Of a stretch of DNA of 64,000 nt, positions 51,227-61,412 are shown piece by piece (position 1 is the stretch's first letter; each line of letters opens with the position of its first letter). The stretch lies in the NCBI GenBank assembly GCA_963699835.1, contig CAVOVJ010000001.1, positions 62,001-126,000 of the forward strand. The letters run 5' to 3'. The position numbers and the translations under genes were made by a program. Origin of the DNA: BM003 sp963699835. GTDB lineage: Bacteria; Pseudomonadota; Gammaproteobacteria; Steroidobacterales; BM003. The notes under the pieces were generated by a model. The model saw only the letters and a list, made by a program, of their open reading frames with translations. It was not told the DNA's origin and ran no database searches.

Positions 51227-52084
51227 ATGGGACGAACATACCTGATCGTAATCGCGGCGCTCGCATTGCTTATCGGCCTGATCGTATTTTTCCAGCGCGG
51301 TGGCGATGATGGGCTGACGCAGGAGATTCCGCTGGAGACACCGGCGCCACCAGCGTCGGAGCCACTGCAGCCGGTTCGCACTCCTGATCCGCTGGTCAGC
51401 CCCGCGCCGGTCGAGATCGTTCCGCCGCCGCCGCTGGTTACGGAGCCGCAACCGCCCGCCGAACCACTGCCATCGCTCGATGAAAGTGACCCTGAGGTCT
51501 CCGCTGGGCTTGCCGACGTCGTCGGCGATGACTGGGTGGCGCAGTCGCTGGTCGCCAAGGACATAGTGCGTAAAATCGTGGTTACGGTCGATAATCTCCC
51601 GCGCGAGAAAGCCGCTCTGCAACTGCGGCCAGTCAAGCCAATTAGCGGACGATTCGTCATTGACGGACCCGAGAATGCGCGAGTCATTGGTACTGACAAC
51701 TATGCTCGTTACTCGGCATTCGTAAAGCTGGTCAGCGCGACCGATGCCCGTCAGGTTGCGGCGCTGTATCAACGCTACTACCCGCTATTCCAGGAAGCTT
51801 ACCGAGAGCTGGGTTACCCCAGCCAGTCGTTCAATACGCGGGCACTGGAGGTGATCGACAACCTCCTTGCAGCGCCCGCGCCGGCCGACCCGATTCGGGT
51901 TGAGCGGCCGCACGTGCTCTATGTGTATGCCGACGAAGACCTCGAGGCGGCCTCGGCCGGACAGAAAGTGCTGATGCGGATGGGTCGCGCCAATGCAGCC
52001 ATTGTTAAGGCGAAACTGCGCGAATTTCGTACCTTGATCGCCGCGTGGCCGGCAAGTGGCGCCATACCCCCTTCAGTCGAATAA
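51227..52084 (+). CDS. DUF3014 protein
   Basis: 285 residues from ATG 51227 with GGAG eight bases upstream. An N-terminal membrane helix (TYLIVIAALALLIGLIVFF) and a Pro-rich linker precede the DUF3014 domain (LADVVGDDWVAQSLVAKDIVRKIVVTVDNLPREKAALQLRPVKPISGRF...YARYSAFVKLVSATDARQVAALYQRYYPLFQEAYRELGYP). The periplasmic domain's role is unknown; the gene is widespread in gammaproteobacteria. Confidence 0.9.
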   Translation: MGRTYLIVIAALALLIGLIVFFQRGGDDGLTQEIPLETPAPPASEPLQPVRTPDPLVSPAPVEIVPPPPLVTEPQPPAEPLPSLDESDPEVSAGLADVVGDDWVAQSLVAKDIVRKIVVTVDNLPREKAALQLRPVKPISGRFVIDGPENARVIGTDNYARYSAFVKLVSATDARQVAALYQRYYPLFQEAYRELGYPSQSFNTRALEVIDNLLAAPAPADPIRVERPHVLYVYADEDLEAASAGQKVLMRMGRANAAIVKAKLREFRTLIAAWPASGAIPPSVE

Positions 52085-52122
52085 AGCCTGGGAAACGCCG
52101 CCTGGCGCCGCAACGACTGCCA

Positions 52123-52140
52123 TCAGACCTCGAGGTCTGA
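52123..52140. repeat. 18-base perfect palindrome over a stop codon
   Basis: TCAGACCTCGAGGTCTGA is fully self-complementary and includes the stop codon of the minus-strand gene 52123-52668. It lies between two convergent genes and may form a cruciform or a weak bidirectional terminator hairpin, although no U-run follows. Confidence 0.5.
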
Positions 52141-52668
52141 ATTCGGCGGGTTGACGCGAAGCTGAAAATCGCTTTCGTGCTCGTAGAAAATACGGCCGTT
52201 CATGAATTCCTGGCAGGTCGGATAGGCGCCGCGCGTGAGCGGGTTGCGAAAACCGACGAAATTCATCGCAATCAGGTATTCGAGCCGCGGGCTCAACATC
52301 ACGTCACGCAGCAGTTTCCAGGTTCTCTGGAAACTGTGCTCCGGCAAGGCCACGACGCAGGTCAGCCACGGGTCGCGGCTGGGGTGGAATCGGAGCCGAT
52401 AGTGGACCTTGTCCGGATAAGCTGCCACGGAGTTTGCCAGCCCGAACATCGCGAGCGCATTCTGGCTTGCCCCGGGGCCGGTCGCCTTGGCCGGATACAA
52501 CGCTATTTCGAAGCGCGACGTACTGAGAGTTCGGCACTCCTGGTAGGTCGTATTTTCGGAGAGCGGATCGCACTCATGCCGGAACGCAGTGCCCTCAATA
52601 TGCGGAGGACCCTTGCCATCGACGTGATAACGAAGCTTGTCTCCCCGTCCGTGGATGTACCAGCTCAT
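52123..52668 (-). CDS. Hypothetical soluble protein
   Basis: 181 residues; no signal or membrane segment. Start MSWYIHGRGDKLRYHVDGKGPPHIEGTAFRHECDP, later LRFHPSRDPWLTCVVALPEHSFQRTWKLLRDVMLSPRLEYLIAMNFVGFR. The composition is normal and the ATG has GGGAG upstream, so it is likely real. Family not recognised. Confidence 0.65.
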   Translation of the reverse strand: MSWYIHGRGDKLRYHVDGKGPPHIEGTAFRHECDPLSENTTYQECRTLSTSRFEIALYPAKATGPGASQNALAMFGLANSVAAYPDKVHYRLRFHPSRDPWLTCVVALPEHSFQRTWKLLRDVMLSPRLEYLIAMNFVGFRNPLTRGAYPTCQEFMNGRIFYEHESDFQLRVNPPNSDLEV

Positions 52669-52841
52669 TTCACTCCCTTGCTAATCGGGGCCGGGCGAAC
52701 CGTGGAAAGCCCTCAATGATATCAGGCAAAAGAGTCAAAATGCATCATAAGTTTCCAATAAATAGAGGATTTCTTGAAAAATTCGGGCATAACCCCGCCG
52801 TGATACTCACCCGCGCCATGCGCAAGGCAGGAGCGGGGCTG

Positions 52842-53738
52842 TCAGCGGGGCGCGCCGGGCTCTACGCCAAGAAACGCGAAAAATGCGTCGACAACCGCTT
52901 GTGGCGCTTCAATCTGCGGGTAGTGGCCGATGTTTTCCAGGCTTACCACGTCCGCTTCGGCGATGAGTTCGCGGTAACGCGCAGCGAGGTGCGACCCCGA
53001 GACCGGGTCGGCACTTCCATTTATCAGCCGCAAGCGGCAGTGAGCCTGTTGCAGAGCCCTGATCCAGCGCGCCCGTTGACGTTTCCGCTCGGGCATATAG
53101 CGAAGCAGTTTGTGGCTGATGTAACGCCCGCCGAGATGCTCGATCAGTTCCCAGTAGGCATCAAGCTCGATCTCGCTCGGCTGGGTGTCGCGCCCGAATA
53201 TCAGGGAAAAACTGCGTTCGAACGAGCGCCTGTTGAACAGGCGGGCGAGAACGGGTCCCACAGGGCTAAGCAAAAGACGCTGAATCGGCCGTGGCCGGTG
53301 AGACTCCGGGAAGAGGCCGCCATTCAGGAAACACACCGATCTCAGCACCGATGGCAGGTCGGCGTTGCGGCGTTCCAAGTCGCGTGCCAAAAGTTCCTGC
53401 GCGACGCTGACGCCATAATCGTGGGCAAGCAGATGGAAGCGCCTGAAGCCGATGTGTTCGGTCAGCGCACCGATCAGGTCCGTCTGTGCCAGCAGCGAGT
53501 AGCTGTGATCGCGGGGTTTTTCCGAAAAGCCGAAACCAAGGAAATCGGTGGCAAGAACGCGAAAATGGGCTGTCAAAAACGGCCAGACCCGATGCCAGTC
53601 CCACGACGAAGTCGGGAATCCATGCAGAAGAACCAGCGGCGGACCCGCTCCGTCGAGGCGGAAGAAAATTTTGTGACCCTCATGATCGAACGTCTCACCC
53701 GAGGCGCGCCATTGCCCCGGGGTCGGGAAGTCAGCCAT
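52842..53738 (-). CDS. Alpha/beta hydrolase, haloalkane dehalogenase/epoxide hydrolase-like
   Basis: 298 residues from ATG 53738 (an upstream ATG is possible). The fold is clear: VLLHGFPTSSWDWHRVWPFL, DFLGFGFSEKPRDHSYSLLAQ, and the nucleophile in LLAHDYGVSVAQELL (Asp in the elbow, HDYGVS), an arrangement of haloalkane dehalogenases and related enzymes. The histidine is likely in ENIGHYPQIEAPQAV. Substrate unknown. It follows the mechanosensitive channel gene by 60 bases on the same strand. Confidence 0.85.
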   Translation of the reverse strand: MADFPTPGQWRASGETFDHEGHKIFFRLDGAGPPLVLLHGFPTSSWDWHRVWPFLTAHFRVLATDFLGFGFSEKPRDHSYSLLAQTDLIGALTEHIGFRRFHLLAHDYGVSVAQELLARDLERRNADLPSVLRSVCFLNGGLFPESHRPRPIQRLLLSPVGPVLARLFNRRSFERSFSLIFGRDTQPSEIELDAYWELIEHLGGRYISHKLLRYMPERKRQRARWIRALQQAHCRLRLINGSADPVSGSHLAARYRELIAEADVVSLENIGHYPQIEAPQAVVDAFFAFLGVEPGAPR

Positions 53739-53798
53739 GTCGGCACAAATGGTTGCGATGGCGCCGGTGCCGTGGCGGAGCCCCATACCAGGACCGGA

Positions 53799-56700
53799 TC
53801 ATGCGGGTTCGGCCGCGTCGCTGTCCCGATGCAGGCGGATCTCGAGTGGCGACAGCGTATCGAGATGCACATCGCGCTGCGGGAAGGAGATCACAATCTC
53901 GTTCTCGTTGAACAGGCGGTTGATTTCACGGTTCAGATCGCTCGTCGTCTCACGCCGATACGAGATCGAGTTGACATAGGCGCGCACGATCAGGTTGAGG
54001 GAGTTATCGCCAAAACTGTCGAACATCACAAACGGCGGCGGATCCTCGAGGATGCGTGGGTGAGCCACCGCGGCCTGGTTCATGAGCTCCAGCGCCAATT
54101 CGACATTGCTTCCATAGGCCACACCTACCGGGATCGAAAGCCTGATGACCTCGTCGGTCAGGGTCCAGTTCAGTACCCGTCCGGTAATGAACTCCTTGTT
54201 GGGTACCAGTAGTTCCTGGCGTTCCCAGTTTGTGATCGTGGTCGCACGAATCTGGATGCGTGTCACGATACCGCTCGTGTCTCCCACCGTCACCGTGTCA
54301 CCGACCCGTACCGGACGCTCGAGCAGGATGATCAACCCACTAATGAAATTCGCGACAATCTCTTGCAGCCCGAAACCGATGCCCACGCTCAACGCCGCGA
54401 CCAGCCACTGGATTTTCGACCAGCTGCCCCCAATCGTGGACAAGAACAGCATCGTGCCGAAGGCGGCGATGCCGTAACGGGCAAGCGTGCTGACCGCGAG
54501 TCGCGAGCCTGAAGTGATATCGAGCCGCTGCAGCAGGATGATCTCGAGCAGCGACGGCAGGTTTTTCGCCGCGACGATGGTCAGGATTGCGATCAATATC
54601 GCTTTGCCAAGCGTGGCAAGGGTGACCGGGACTGCGGTGGGTTCGCCGTTGACGGTCTCGATCTGTGACCACAGCGTAACCTGGTCGAGTATCCCGAGGG
54701 CCGGCAGTACCGCGGACCAGATCAGCCAGATCCCGGAAATACCAAGAACCAGTAGCCCGGCGCCGACCAGTTTGCGGGTTTGCGCGTCGAGCGTAACGAT
54801 ATCGATTTCGGGTTCGTCGATATGCATCGGAATGTCGTCGCTCGAACCCTCGCCATGCTCTTCGGTTTCCTGCGCTGCCAACGCAGCGGCACGACGTTCG
54901 CGCGCTTGTTTCAATCTCAGCTTGCGTCGGACCAGCAACAGCCAGCGCAATGCCAGCTCATGTATCACTATCAAGCCGAGCATCAGCCACATAGTCGTTA
55001 CCACGCGGCGGACAATCTCTCCGGCGGTATAGATGTAGCCGGCCAGCATCAGTATCGCGAGCGCGATCGGCACGACAATCAGTATCAAATAGATCGCCCG
55101 TTTCAGGCCGAGGCTGCTACGACTGAAGCCTTCCGGGCGCAAACCCGTGAACACGCCCTTGTTCGGCCGGAACAAGCCGTCGAAGAACATCACCATCCCG
55201 GCAAGAGCAAAAATAAATGTGAGCTTGCCCAGTTCGTCGGCGGGTGCGCCCGGGTCCATCCGGAACGTTGTGACCAGCACGAACAACGGCACCAGGAACA
55301 TGATCATGAATCGGTCAATCTGGCCGCGCAGGCGCTTCAGGTGGGTGGGCGACCACTTGAAGTGAACCTCGCCAATGCCGCCGCCCATGCAGAGCACCCT
55401 GAATCCGCGGAGGAAGAAAAGGGCAGGGGTGATTCGCAGAAGCGCAAAACCGGCGGCCTTTTCGAATACGCCGCCCTCCAGCGACTGGTACAGGTACCAC
55501 CCGCTGGCGAGAGTCAGAATCGGCCACGCCAGGGTCAGAAGCAGGCTGTATCCGAGTGCCTCGGCCGTCCATTTATAGGCATCGGTTGATATGCGCCGCA
55601 CCTTCGGCGCGGTATCGCGTATCGCCGCAACGAACCGGGGCGTCATCGCTATCAGCCCGATAAATGCGAGTATTGCCAGCAGCAACAACGGTGAATGACG
55701 TATCTCATACCAATATGTGGCTACCAGCCCGGCCCACCGGGACGGGGCCAAAAAGTTGAGTATCTCTCCCGGTAACTTGAGTGCTGAATCGAAGTCCACC
55801 GGGTCGGCGCTGCGTACCCAAAGCAGGCGCTCGTCGAGGAAACGTTCAAACTCGGTCGATGTGGTCAGCAGGCGCTGGCTGACGAAATCCAGCTCGGTCA
55901 TTGCGCGGATGTAGTCATCGTTGGTGTCGATGACGCGGTCGAGCAGGTCGCGATAGCTCGCGGCGAGAGCCAGCAGTGGCTGGCGCAAGGTTTCGCGATC
56001 GTACGGCACGGCCTGTGCTGACGACCCGGCGGTGCTCTGGCCGGAGCGGCGCAGCGCGAGCTGTTGCTCATCGTATTGGTCGAATAACGCGTCTACGTAG
56101 GCGCCGAGATCGCGCAAATTGCGGCGTTCCTCTTCGTATTGCAGGCCCTTGAGGCCGGCGTTCGCAATGGCGTTCTCGCGGGCCTGAGATTGCTTGCGGA
56201 TAACCCGGACATCGGGCAGACCCTGCCGGACTTCCTGCAGCGCGACACCGAGTGTCTGACTGAGCCCGGCCACCTCGAGCTTCTGCTGAGCGGCGGTGTT
56301 TTCGTCCTCTATGCGCTTCAGTTCCGCTCGCGTATCGGCGTCTTCCCTGGTCGTTGCTTCCAGATTGGCGGTTAGGATCTTGAGATCGTTACCGAGTTCC
56401 GTAATTTTGTCCGCCAGCGATTTGGCGAGCGGGTGGAGTCTTTCCGCATCTTCGCCCGCGATTTTCGCCGCGTCGACGGCTTCCTCCGCTTCGGACTGGC
56501 GGCGCTTGCCGAGCGCCTCCTCCAGTAGCTGGACCCTTGTGTCCATGCGCCCGAGGCTGCGCGCACTGCGGTCGCGCTGTGCCTGCAACAGCTGGATACG
56601 CATTGGCTGGCTGAGTAGTTCCTGGTCCAGCGCCTGGATCTCGGCGCTGACCGCTGCCGCCTGGGTCTGTAACACCCATCTGCGCGCTTCGGTGTCCCGC

Positions 56701-57311
56701 GCGGACTCTGCCGTCGGCGGTGGCGCATTCAGCTGCTCGGCAAGTTTCCCGGTCTGATCTCGAGCCTCGATCAGACGCTGGCGGATTTCGGCAGGCCGAT
56801 TGGCTTCGGTCTTCAGACGTTGCTCGAGATCGTTGAGCTTGGCATCGACAGCGGCGCGGTTGGCTTTTTCCTGGTTAAGCAGCTGCTCGATGTCACTGGC
56901 CAGAGTGCCCTCCGCGATGCCCAGCTGCACCTCGGTCTGCTCCGCCTCGAGTTTAGCGAGTGCCTCGCGCTCTTTCTTGGCCTGCTCTGGCGCGGTCTCC
57001 CGCGCGCTTGCGAATTGTTGCCGGGTTTTCTTGCTGGCCTCGGCAGCCTCGAGATAGCCGAGGGCGCGGCGATACTGCTCCTGCAGCCGGCGCTTGGTCT
57101 CGTCGTCGATATCGGACGCCGCCTCGATCTCCTTGATACGCTGTTCGATAAGTGGCGCTGAAACTGCCGAGGGGCCGGTGTCCTGTGCCAAAAGCGGCAT
57201 GGCGCCCGGCAGCAGAAAACCGGCAAACAGGGTCAGCGCGGCGATCAGTGCGGGGCTGTTCGATACACGGCGATGTGGCCGCAAAACCATGGCCTTCGAG
57301 GTGATTGTCAC
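53799..57311 (-). CDS. MscK-like mechanosensitive channel
   Basis: 1170 residues from GTG 57311 (AGGG six bases upstream); ATG 57290 is the alternative. A signal peptide is followed by ~450 residues of periplasmic coiled coil (for example EEALGKRRQSEAEEAVDAAK), then about eleven membrane helices from residue ~520 and an MscS core near residue 1000 (VGIGFGLQEIVANFISGLIILLERPVRVGDTVTVGDTSGIVTRIQIRATTITNWERQELLVPNKEFITGRVLNWTL) and a cytoplasmic end. The size and layout match KefA/MscK. It would open under osmotic stress. Confidence 0.92.
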   Translation of the reverse strand: MTITSKAMVLRPHRRVSNSPALIAALTLFAGFLLPGAMPLLAQDTGPSAVSAPLIEQRIKEIEAASDIDDETKRRLQEQYRRALGYLEAAEASKKTRQQFASARETAPEQAKKEREALAKLEAEQTEVQLGIAEGTLASDIEQLLNQEKANRAAVDAKLNDLEQRLKTEANRPAEIRQRLIEARDQTGKLAEQLNAPPPTAESARDTEARRWVLQTQAAAVSAEIQALDQELLSQPMRIQLLQAQRDRSARSLGRMDTRVQLLEEALGKRRQSEAEEAVDAAKIAGEDAERLHPLAKSLADKITELGNDLKILTANLEATTREDADTRAELKRIEDENTAAQQKLEVAGLSQTLGVALQEVRQGLPDVRVIRKQSQARENAIANAGLKGLQYEEERRNLRDLGAYVDALFDQYDEQQLALRRSGQSTAGSSAQAVPYDRETLRQPLLALAASYRDLLDRVIDTNDDYIRAMTELDFVSQRLLTTSTEFERFLDERLLWVRSADPVDFDSALKLPGEILNFLAPSRWAGLVATYWYEIRHSPLLLLAILAFIGLIAMTPRFVAAIRDTAPKVRRISTDAYKWTAEALGYSLLLTLAWPILTLASGWYLYQSLEGGVFEKAAGFALLRITPALFFLRGFRVLCMGGGIGEVHFKWSPTHLKRLRGQIDRFMIMFLVPLFVLVTTFRMDPGAPADELGKLTFIFALAGMVMFFDGLFRPNKGVFTGLRPEGFSRSSLGLKRAIYLILIVVPIALAILMLAGYIYTAGEIVRRVVTTMWLMLGLIVIHELALRWLLLVRRKLRLKQARERRAAALAAQETEEHGEGSSDDIPMHIDEPEIDIVTLDAQTRKLVGAGLLVLGISGIWLIWSAVLPALGILDQVTLWSQIETVNGEPTAVPVTLATLGKAILIAILTIVAAKNLPSLLEIILLQRLDITSGSRLAVSTLARYGIAAFGTMLFLSTIGGSWSKIQWLVAALSVGIGFGLQEIVANFISGLIILLERPVRVGDTVTVGDTSGIVTRIQIRATTITNWERQELLVPNKEFITGRVLNWTLTDEVIRLSIPVGVAYGSNVELALELMNQAAVAHPRILEDPPPFVMFDSFGDNSLNLIVRAYVNSISYRRETTSDLNREINRLFNENEIVISFPQRDVHLDTLSPLEIRLHRDSDAAEPA

Positions 57312-57482
57312 AATTGGGCCCTTGAGGCTTTATTCGATTGACGCAGTTTACCCGAGATTCGCGCCGGGTTTGACTGGGTTAATATGCGCCGGGACGATTC
57401 AACCGGAGTTGCTCGATTGGCACCTTTTACTCGAACTGACCGTCTTGAGGGTCGCGGCGCCGCTCGGCCCCGGCACCAGTCG

Positions 57483-59651
57483 ATGTTTCGACTCCTCGCG
57501 TTATGGCTGGGTGTGGCCGTTACCGGCGCTACGGATGCCAGCCCGGAGTATGTGGGCAAAGAGTTCTGCGTCGACTGCCATGCGGAACAGAGCGCTGCGC
57601 ACACCGGATCGCACCACGATCTTGCGATGCAGCCTGCAACCGCCGAAACGGTGCTCGGCGACTTTGCCGACTCGGTGTTCGACCACCAGGGTGTGCGTTC
57701 GACTTTTAGCCGGCGAGGCAGCGGTTTCTTCGTCAAAACCGAGAATGCGAAAGGCGAACTCGAGGAATTTCCGGTCGCCTATGTGTTCGGTGTGTATCCG
57801 TTGCAGCAATACCTGGTTCCCTTTCCCGACGGCCGGGTACAGGCGCTGGGAGTAGCCTGGGATACCCGTCCGGCTGCGCAGGGCGGGCAGCGCTGGTTTC
57901 ATGTCTACGGTGACGAGGAAATTGCCCACGACGATTCTTTGCACTGGACCGGTCCGCAGCAAAACTGGAACTATATGTGTGCCGAGTGTCATTCGACCGG
58001 GCTGCGCAAAAATTACGACGCCAAAACCGACACCTTCGATACGACCTGGAAAGAGATCGACGTATCCTGCGAGGCCTGTCATGGGCCGGCTTCGGCGCAT
58101 CTCGCCTGGGCGCGCGCGAGCAAGAATGGCGAGAACCTGGCAATACCGCCGAACCACGGGTTAACGGTCAGCTTCGACGAACGCCGGGGTGTGAGCTGGA
58201 TCATCGATGATGCCAGCGGCAATGCGAGACGAAGCGAACAGCGACAAACCGCCAAGGAGATCGAGAGTTGTGCACGCTGTCACTCGCGCCGTTCGCAACT
58301 CAGTGAGGACTATGTGCATGGGCAACCGTTGTTGCAGACCCACCGGCCCTCGCTGCTTAGCGAGCCGTTGTATTTTCCGGATGGGCAGATACGCGACGAA
58401 GTTTATGTGTACGGTTCTTTCCTGCAGAGCAAGATGTACCAGGCCGGCGTTACCTGCAGCGATTGCCACGATCCGCACACCCAGCAGCTTCATGCACCCG
58501 GCAACGGAGTGTGTCTGCAGTGTCACCAGGCGAGCAAGTACGATGCGCGACAACACCATCGCCACGACCCGGGTAAGGAAGGCGGGAGCTGCGCCGAATG
58601 TCACATGCCACCCCGCGATTACATGGTGGTGGACCCTCGCCACGACCACAGTTTCCGGATACCGCGCCCCGACCGTTCGGTTTCGATGGGCGTGCCAAAC
58701 GCTTGCACCAATTGTCACAGCGAGGAAAACGACGAATGGGCGGCGGCGAAAACGCGCGAGTGGTATGGCGATGAGCCGGGGGGGTTCCAGAGCTTCGCAC
58801 GGGCCTTTGCGGCCCTGAATAGCGGGGCGGCGAACGCAACCCCGCGGCTGGTGGAGGTCATGGCTGACACCAGCCAGTCGGCGATTGCGAGGGGCACGGC
58901 CGTGCGCGACCTGCAGGGTGTATTCAGCGAGCGCGCACTGCCCGATCTCGCTCGCGCACTGTTCGACGATGAACCGCTGGTGAGATTGGGTGCGGTTGAG
59001 ACTGCCGGATTGTTGCCGCTGCCGCAGCGCTGGCAGCTCACCCAGCACCTGCTCGACGATCCCTTGCGCGCGATCCGTATAGAAGCGGCCAGCGGTCTTG
59101 CCAGTGTGCCGCTGAATCAGCTCGAACCCGAAGACCAACGTCGCTTGCAGCGCGCGATCCAGGAATATATCGCAACCCAGAAAACCACGTTGGAACGGCC
59201 AGAGGCGAGAGTGAATCTCGGTAATCTTTATAGCGCCCAGGGCGATTTTGTCCAGGCCGAGGATTACTACCGCCAGGCGTTGGCAATCGACCCGACTTTC
59301 ACGCCGGCTACCGCCAATCTGGCGGATATGCTCAGGGCCCAGGGTCGCGATGAGGAGGGCGAGGCATTGTTGCGCGAGGGTCTTGCGCGACAGCCGAATT
59401 CCGGGGCGCTGCACTACAGTCTTGGCCTGCTGCTGGTGCGCAAGGGCGATTCCGGGGCGGCACTGTCCGAACTGCAAAAAGCGGCCGAGCTGGATCCGGG
59501 CAGCAGCCGTTTCGTCTATGTTTACGCAGTGGCGCTGAATTCGGCGGGGCGTCCAGACGAGGCGCTGGAAGTGGCCGAAGGCGGTCTTGCCAGGCACCGC
59601 AGTGATCCGTCTTTATTGCAATTGGTCATGCAGTTACGCGGCGGGCAGTAG
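57483..59651 (+). CDS. Eight-haem cytochrome c with HEAT and TPR repeats
   Basis: 722 residues from ATG 57483 (signal MFRLLALWLGVAVTGATDA); a longer frame has no signal. Eight CxxCH haem motifs: CVDCH (29-33), CAECH, CEACH, CARCH, CSDCH, CLQCH, CAECH and CTNCH. After the haem part (to ~residue 425) come short HEAT-like repeats (ALPDLARALFDDEPLVRLGAVETAGLL) and at the end four TPR repeats (VNLGNLYSAQGDFVQAEDYYRQALAIDPTF...). Proteins like this occur in marine bacteria and are proposed to link electron transfer with protein contacts; the reaction is not known. It diverges from the mscK-like gene. Confidence 0.88.
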   Translation: MFRLLALWLGVAVTGATDASPEYVGKEFCVDCHAEQSAAHTGSHHDLAMQPATAETVLGDFADSVFDHQGVRSTFSRRGSGFFVKTENAKGELEEFPVAYVFGVYPLQQYLVPFPDGRVQALGVAWDTRPAAQGGQRWFHVYGDEEIAHDDSLHWTGPQQNWNYMCAECHSTGLRKNYDAKTDTFDTTWKEIDVSCEACHGPASAHLAWARASKNGENLAIPPNHGLTVSFDERRGVSWIIDDASGNARRSEQRQTAKEIESCARCHSRRSQLSEDYVHGQPLLQTHRPSLLSEPLYFPDGQIRDEVYVYGSFLQSKMYQAGVTCSDCHDPHTQQLHAPGNGVCLQCHQASKYDARQHHRHDPGKEGGSCAECHMPPRDYMVVDPRHDHSFRIPRPDRSVSMGVPNACTNCHSEENDEWAAAKTREWYGDEPGGFQSFARAFAALNSGAANATPRLVEVMADTSQSAIARGTAVRDLQGVFSERALPDLARALFDDEPLVRLGAVETAGLLPLPQRWQLTQHLLDDPLRAIRIEAASGLASVPLNQLEPEDQRRLQRAIQEYIATQKTTLERPEARVNLGNLYSAQGDFVQAEDYYRQALAIDPTFTPATANLADMLRAQGRDEEGEALLREGLARQPNSGALHYSLGLLLVRKGDSGAALSELQKAAELDPGSSRFVYVYAVALNSAGRPDEALEVAEGGLARHRSDPSLLQLVMQLRGGQ

Positions 59652-59786
59652 GCAGTCCTGAGGTTTTCAGTTGGGCAGATACCTGTTGCGAGCGGCGTAA
59701 AGGTGTGTCCCGGGCGTAACGGCGAGACCAATGGAATTCGCTCCACATGTTCCAGGACCGAACATTTTTCGAGGTGAACCACGGCA

Positions 59787-61280
59787 ATGTCACCGACTTT
59801 GAAAGAGTGGACAGATCGAGCCCGATCCATCCAGCCCGAAACGCGTGCGTTTATCGGCGGCAAATATGTCGAGACCCGCGATGCGGCAACGTTGCCCTGC
59901 ATCAGCCCGATCGACGGACGCACGCTTGCAAACATTGCCGCATGCGGAAGCGCCGATATTGATGAAGCTGTGCGCGTAGCGCGCGGTGCGTTCGAACGCG
60001 GCAGTTGGTCAGGTCTGGCGCCGCGTCAGCGCAAGTCGGTGCTATTGCGATTCGCAAGACTGATTGCCGACAACGCGGAGGAACTGGCGTTGCTCGAAAC
60101 GCTCGACATGGGCAAGCCGATTTCGCTGTCGCTTGGCGACGATTTGCCGGCGGTCGTCAATACCGTGCAATGGTATGCGGAGTGCGTTGACAAGGTTTAT
60201 GACGAGATCGCTCCGACCCCGGCCGATGCGCTGGGTCTGATTACGCGCGAGCCACTCGGCGTGGTCGCCGCAGTAGTTCCCTGGAATTTTCCGTTGCTGA
60301 TGGCCGCGTGGAAATTCGCACCGGCGCTTGCCGCAGGTAACTGCGTAATCATCAAACCGGCGGAACAGTCTTCGCTAACGGCGATTCGGGTTGCGGCGCT
60401 GGCCGACCAGGCGGGCATCCCGGCCGGGGTTTTCAACGTGGTGCCGGGGTTCGGCGAGACCGCCGGACAGGCGATCGGGCTGCACGATGGCGTGGACATG
60501 GTTGCGTTCACCGGATCGACCGAAGTAGGAAAGCTGTTTCTGCAATACGCGGGGCGTTCGAATCTCAAACAGGTTTCGCTGGAGTGCGGGGGCAAGACAC
60601 CCAATATCGTGTTTGCGGATGCCGCCAATCTGGACGCGGTAGCCCGGGCAGCAGCCGATGGTATTTTTTACAACTCCGGCCAGGTCTGCACGGCGGCTTC
60701 GCGACTGCTTGTCCAGCGCGACATGCATGACGAGCTCCTCGAACGTGTCGTCGGGTTCGGCCGCTCGATGACGCCAGGCAATCCGCTGGATCCAGCGACG
60801 ACACTCGGCACTATCGTCGATGCCACCCAGACTGACCGCATCCTGGCGTATATCGGACAGGGAAACGAGGAGGGCGCGACGGTGGCGCTCGGCGGCAGGC
60901 GAGTGAAAGAGGAAAGCGGCGGTTTCTACGTCGAGCCGACCGTGTTCACGGGAGTCGCCAATGACATGCGGATCGCGCAGGAGGAGATCTTCGGCCCGGT
61001 GCTGGCAACGATCGCCTTCGAGTCCGAAGAGGAGGCGATCCGGATCGCGAACGACTCGATCTATGGTTTGCAGGCCAGTGTCTGGACCCGTGACTTGAAT
61101 ACCGCGCACCGCGTCGCACGAGCATTGCGGGCCGGCACGGTCAACGTCAACAACATCGATGGCGGCGACGTGACGGTGCCCTTCGGTGGTTTCAAACAAT
61201 CGGGATTCGGGCGTGACAAATCGCTGCATGCGTTGCACAAATACTCGCAACTCAAGACGACCTATGTCAGCTTCGATTGA
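59787..61280 (+). CDS. Aldehyde dehydrogenase, PuuC/betaine-aldehyde type
   Basis: 497 residues. Family features are complete: VVPWNFPLLMAAWKFAPALAAGN, NAD turn AFTGSTEVGKL, catalytic Glu in SLECGGKTPNIV, catalytic Cys in NSGQVCTAASRLL, and PFGGFKQSGFGRD near the end. It closely resembles gamma-glutamyl-gamma-aminobutyraldehyde dehydrogenase (PuuC) and related putrescine enzymes, but no other puu genes are nearby, so the symbol is withheld. Single transcription unit; the start has GAGG upstream. Confidence 0.9.
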   Translation: MSPTLKEWTDRARSIQPETRAFIGGKYVETRDAATLPCISPIDGRTLANIAACGSADIDEAVRVARGAFERGSWSGLAPRQRKSVLLRFARLIADNAEELALLETLDMGKPISLSLGDDLPAVVNTVQWYAECVDKVYDEIAPTPADALGLITREPLGVVAAVVPWNFPLLMAAWKFAPALAAGNCVIIKPAEQSSLTAIRVAALADQAGIPAGVFNVVPGFGETAGQAIGLHDGVDMVAFTGSTEVGKLFLQYAGRSNLKQVSLECGGKTPNIVFADAANLDAVARAAADGIFYNSGQVCTAASRLLVQRDMHDELLERVVGFGRSMTPGNPLDPATTLGTIVDATQTDRILAYIGQGNEEGATVALGGRRVKEESGGFYVEPTVFTGVANDMRIAQEEIFGPVLATIAFESEEEAIRIANDSIYGLQASVWTRDLNTAHRVARALRAGTVNVNNIDGGDVTVPFGGFKQSGFGRDKSLHALHKYSQLKTTYVSFD

Positions 61281-61412
61281 GGGTGACTGTCCTCCGCAGC
61301 CGATCCGGTGGCAGCGACAGGGTAAAGCGGCGATTTGCTCCGTGTGTCGAGCCGACAGGCTGTTTCGTGAATTGAGCTTGCCCACGCCTTGGGACGAGGA
61401 CAATCGGATATC

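Noticed and set aside
52716..54212. 498-residue plus-strand open frame
   Set aside because: Antisense to the alpha/beta hydrolase and the channel gene; those have clear motifs, this frame has none.
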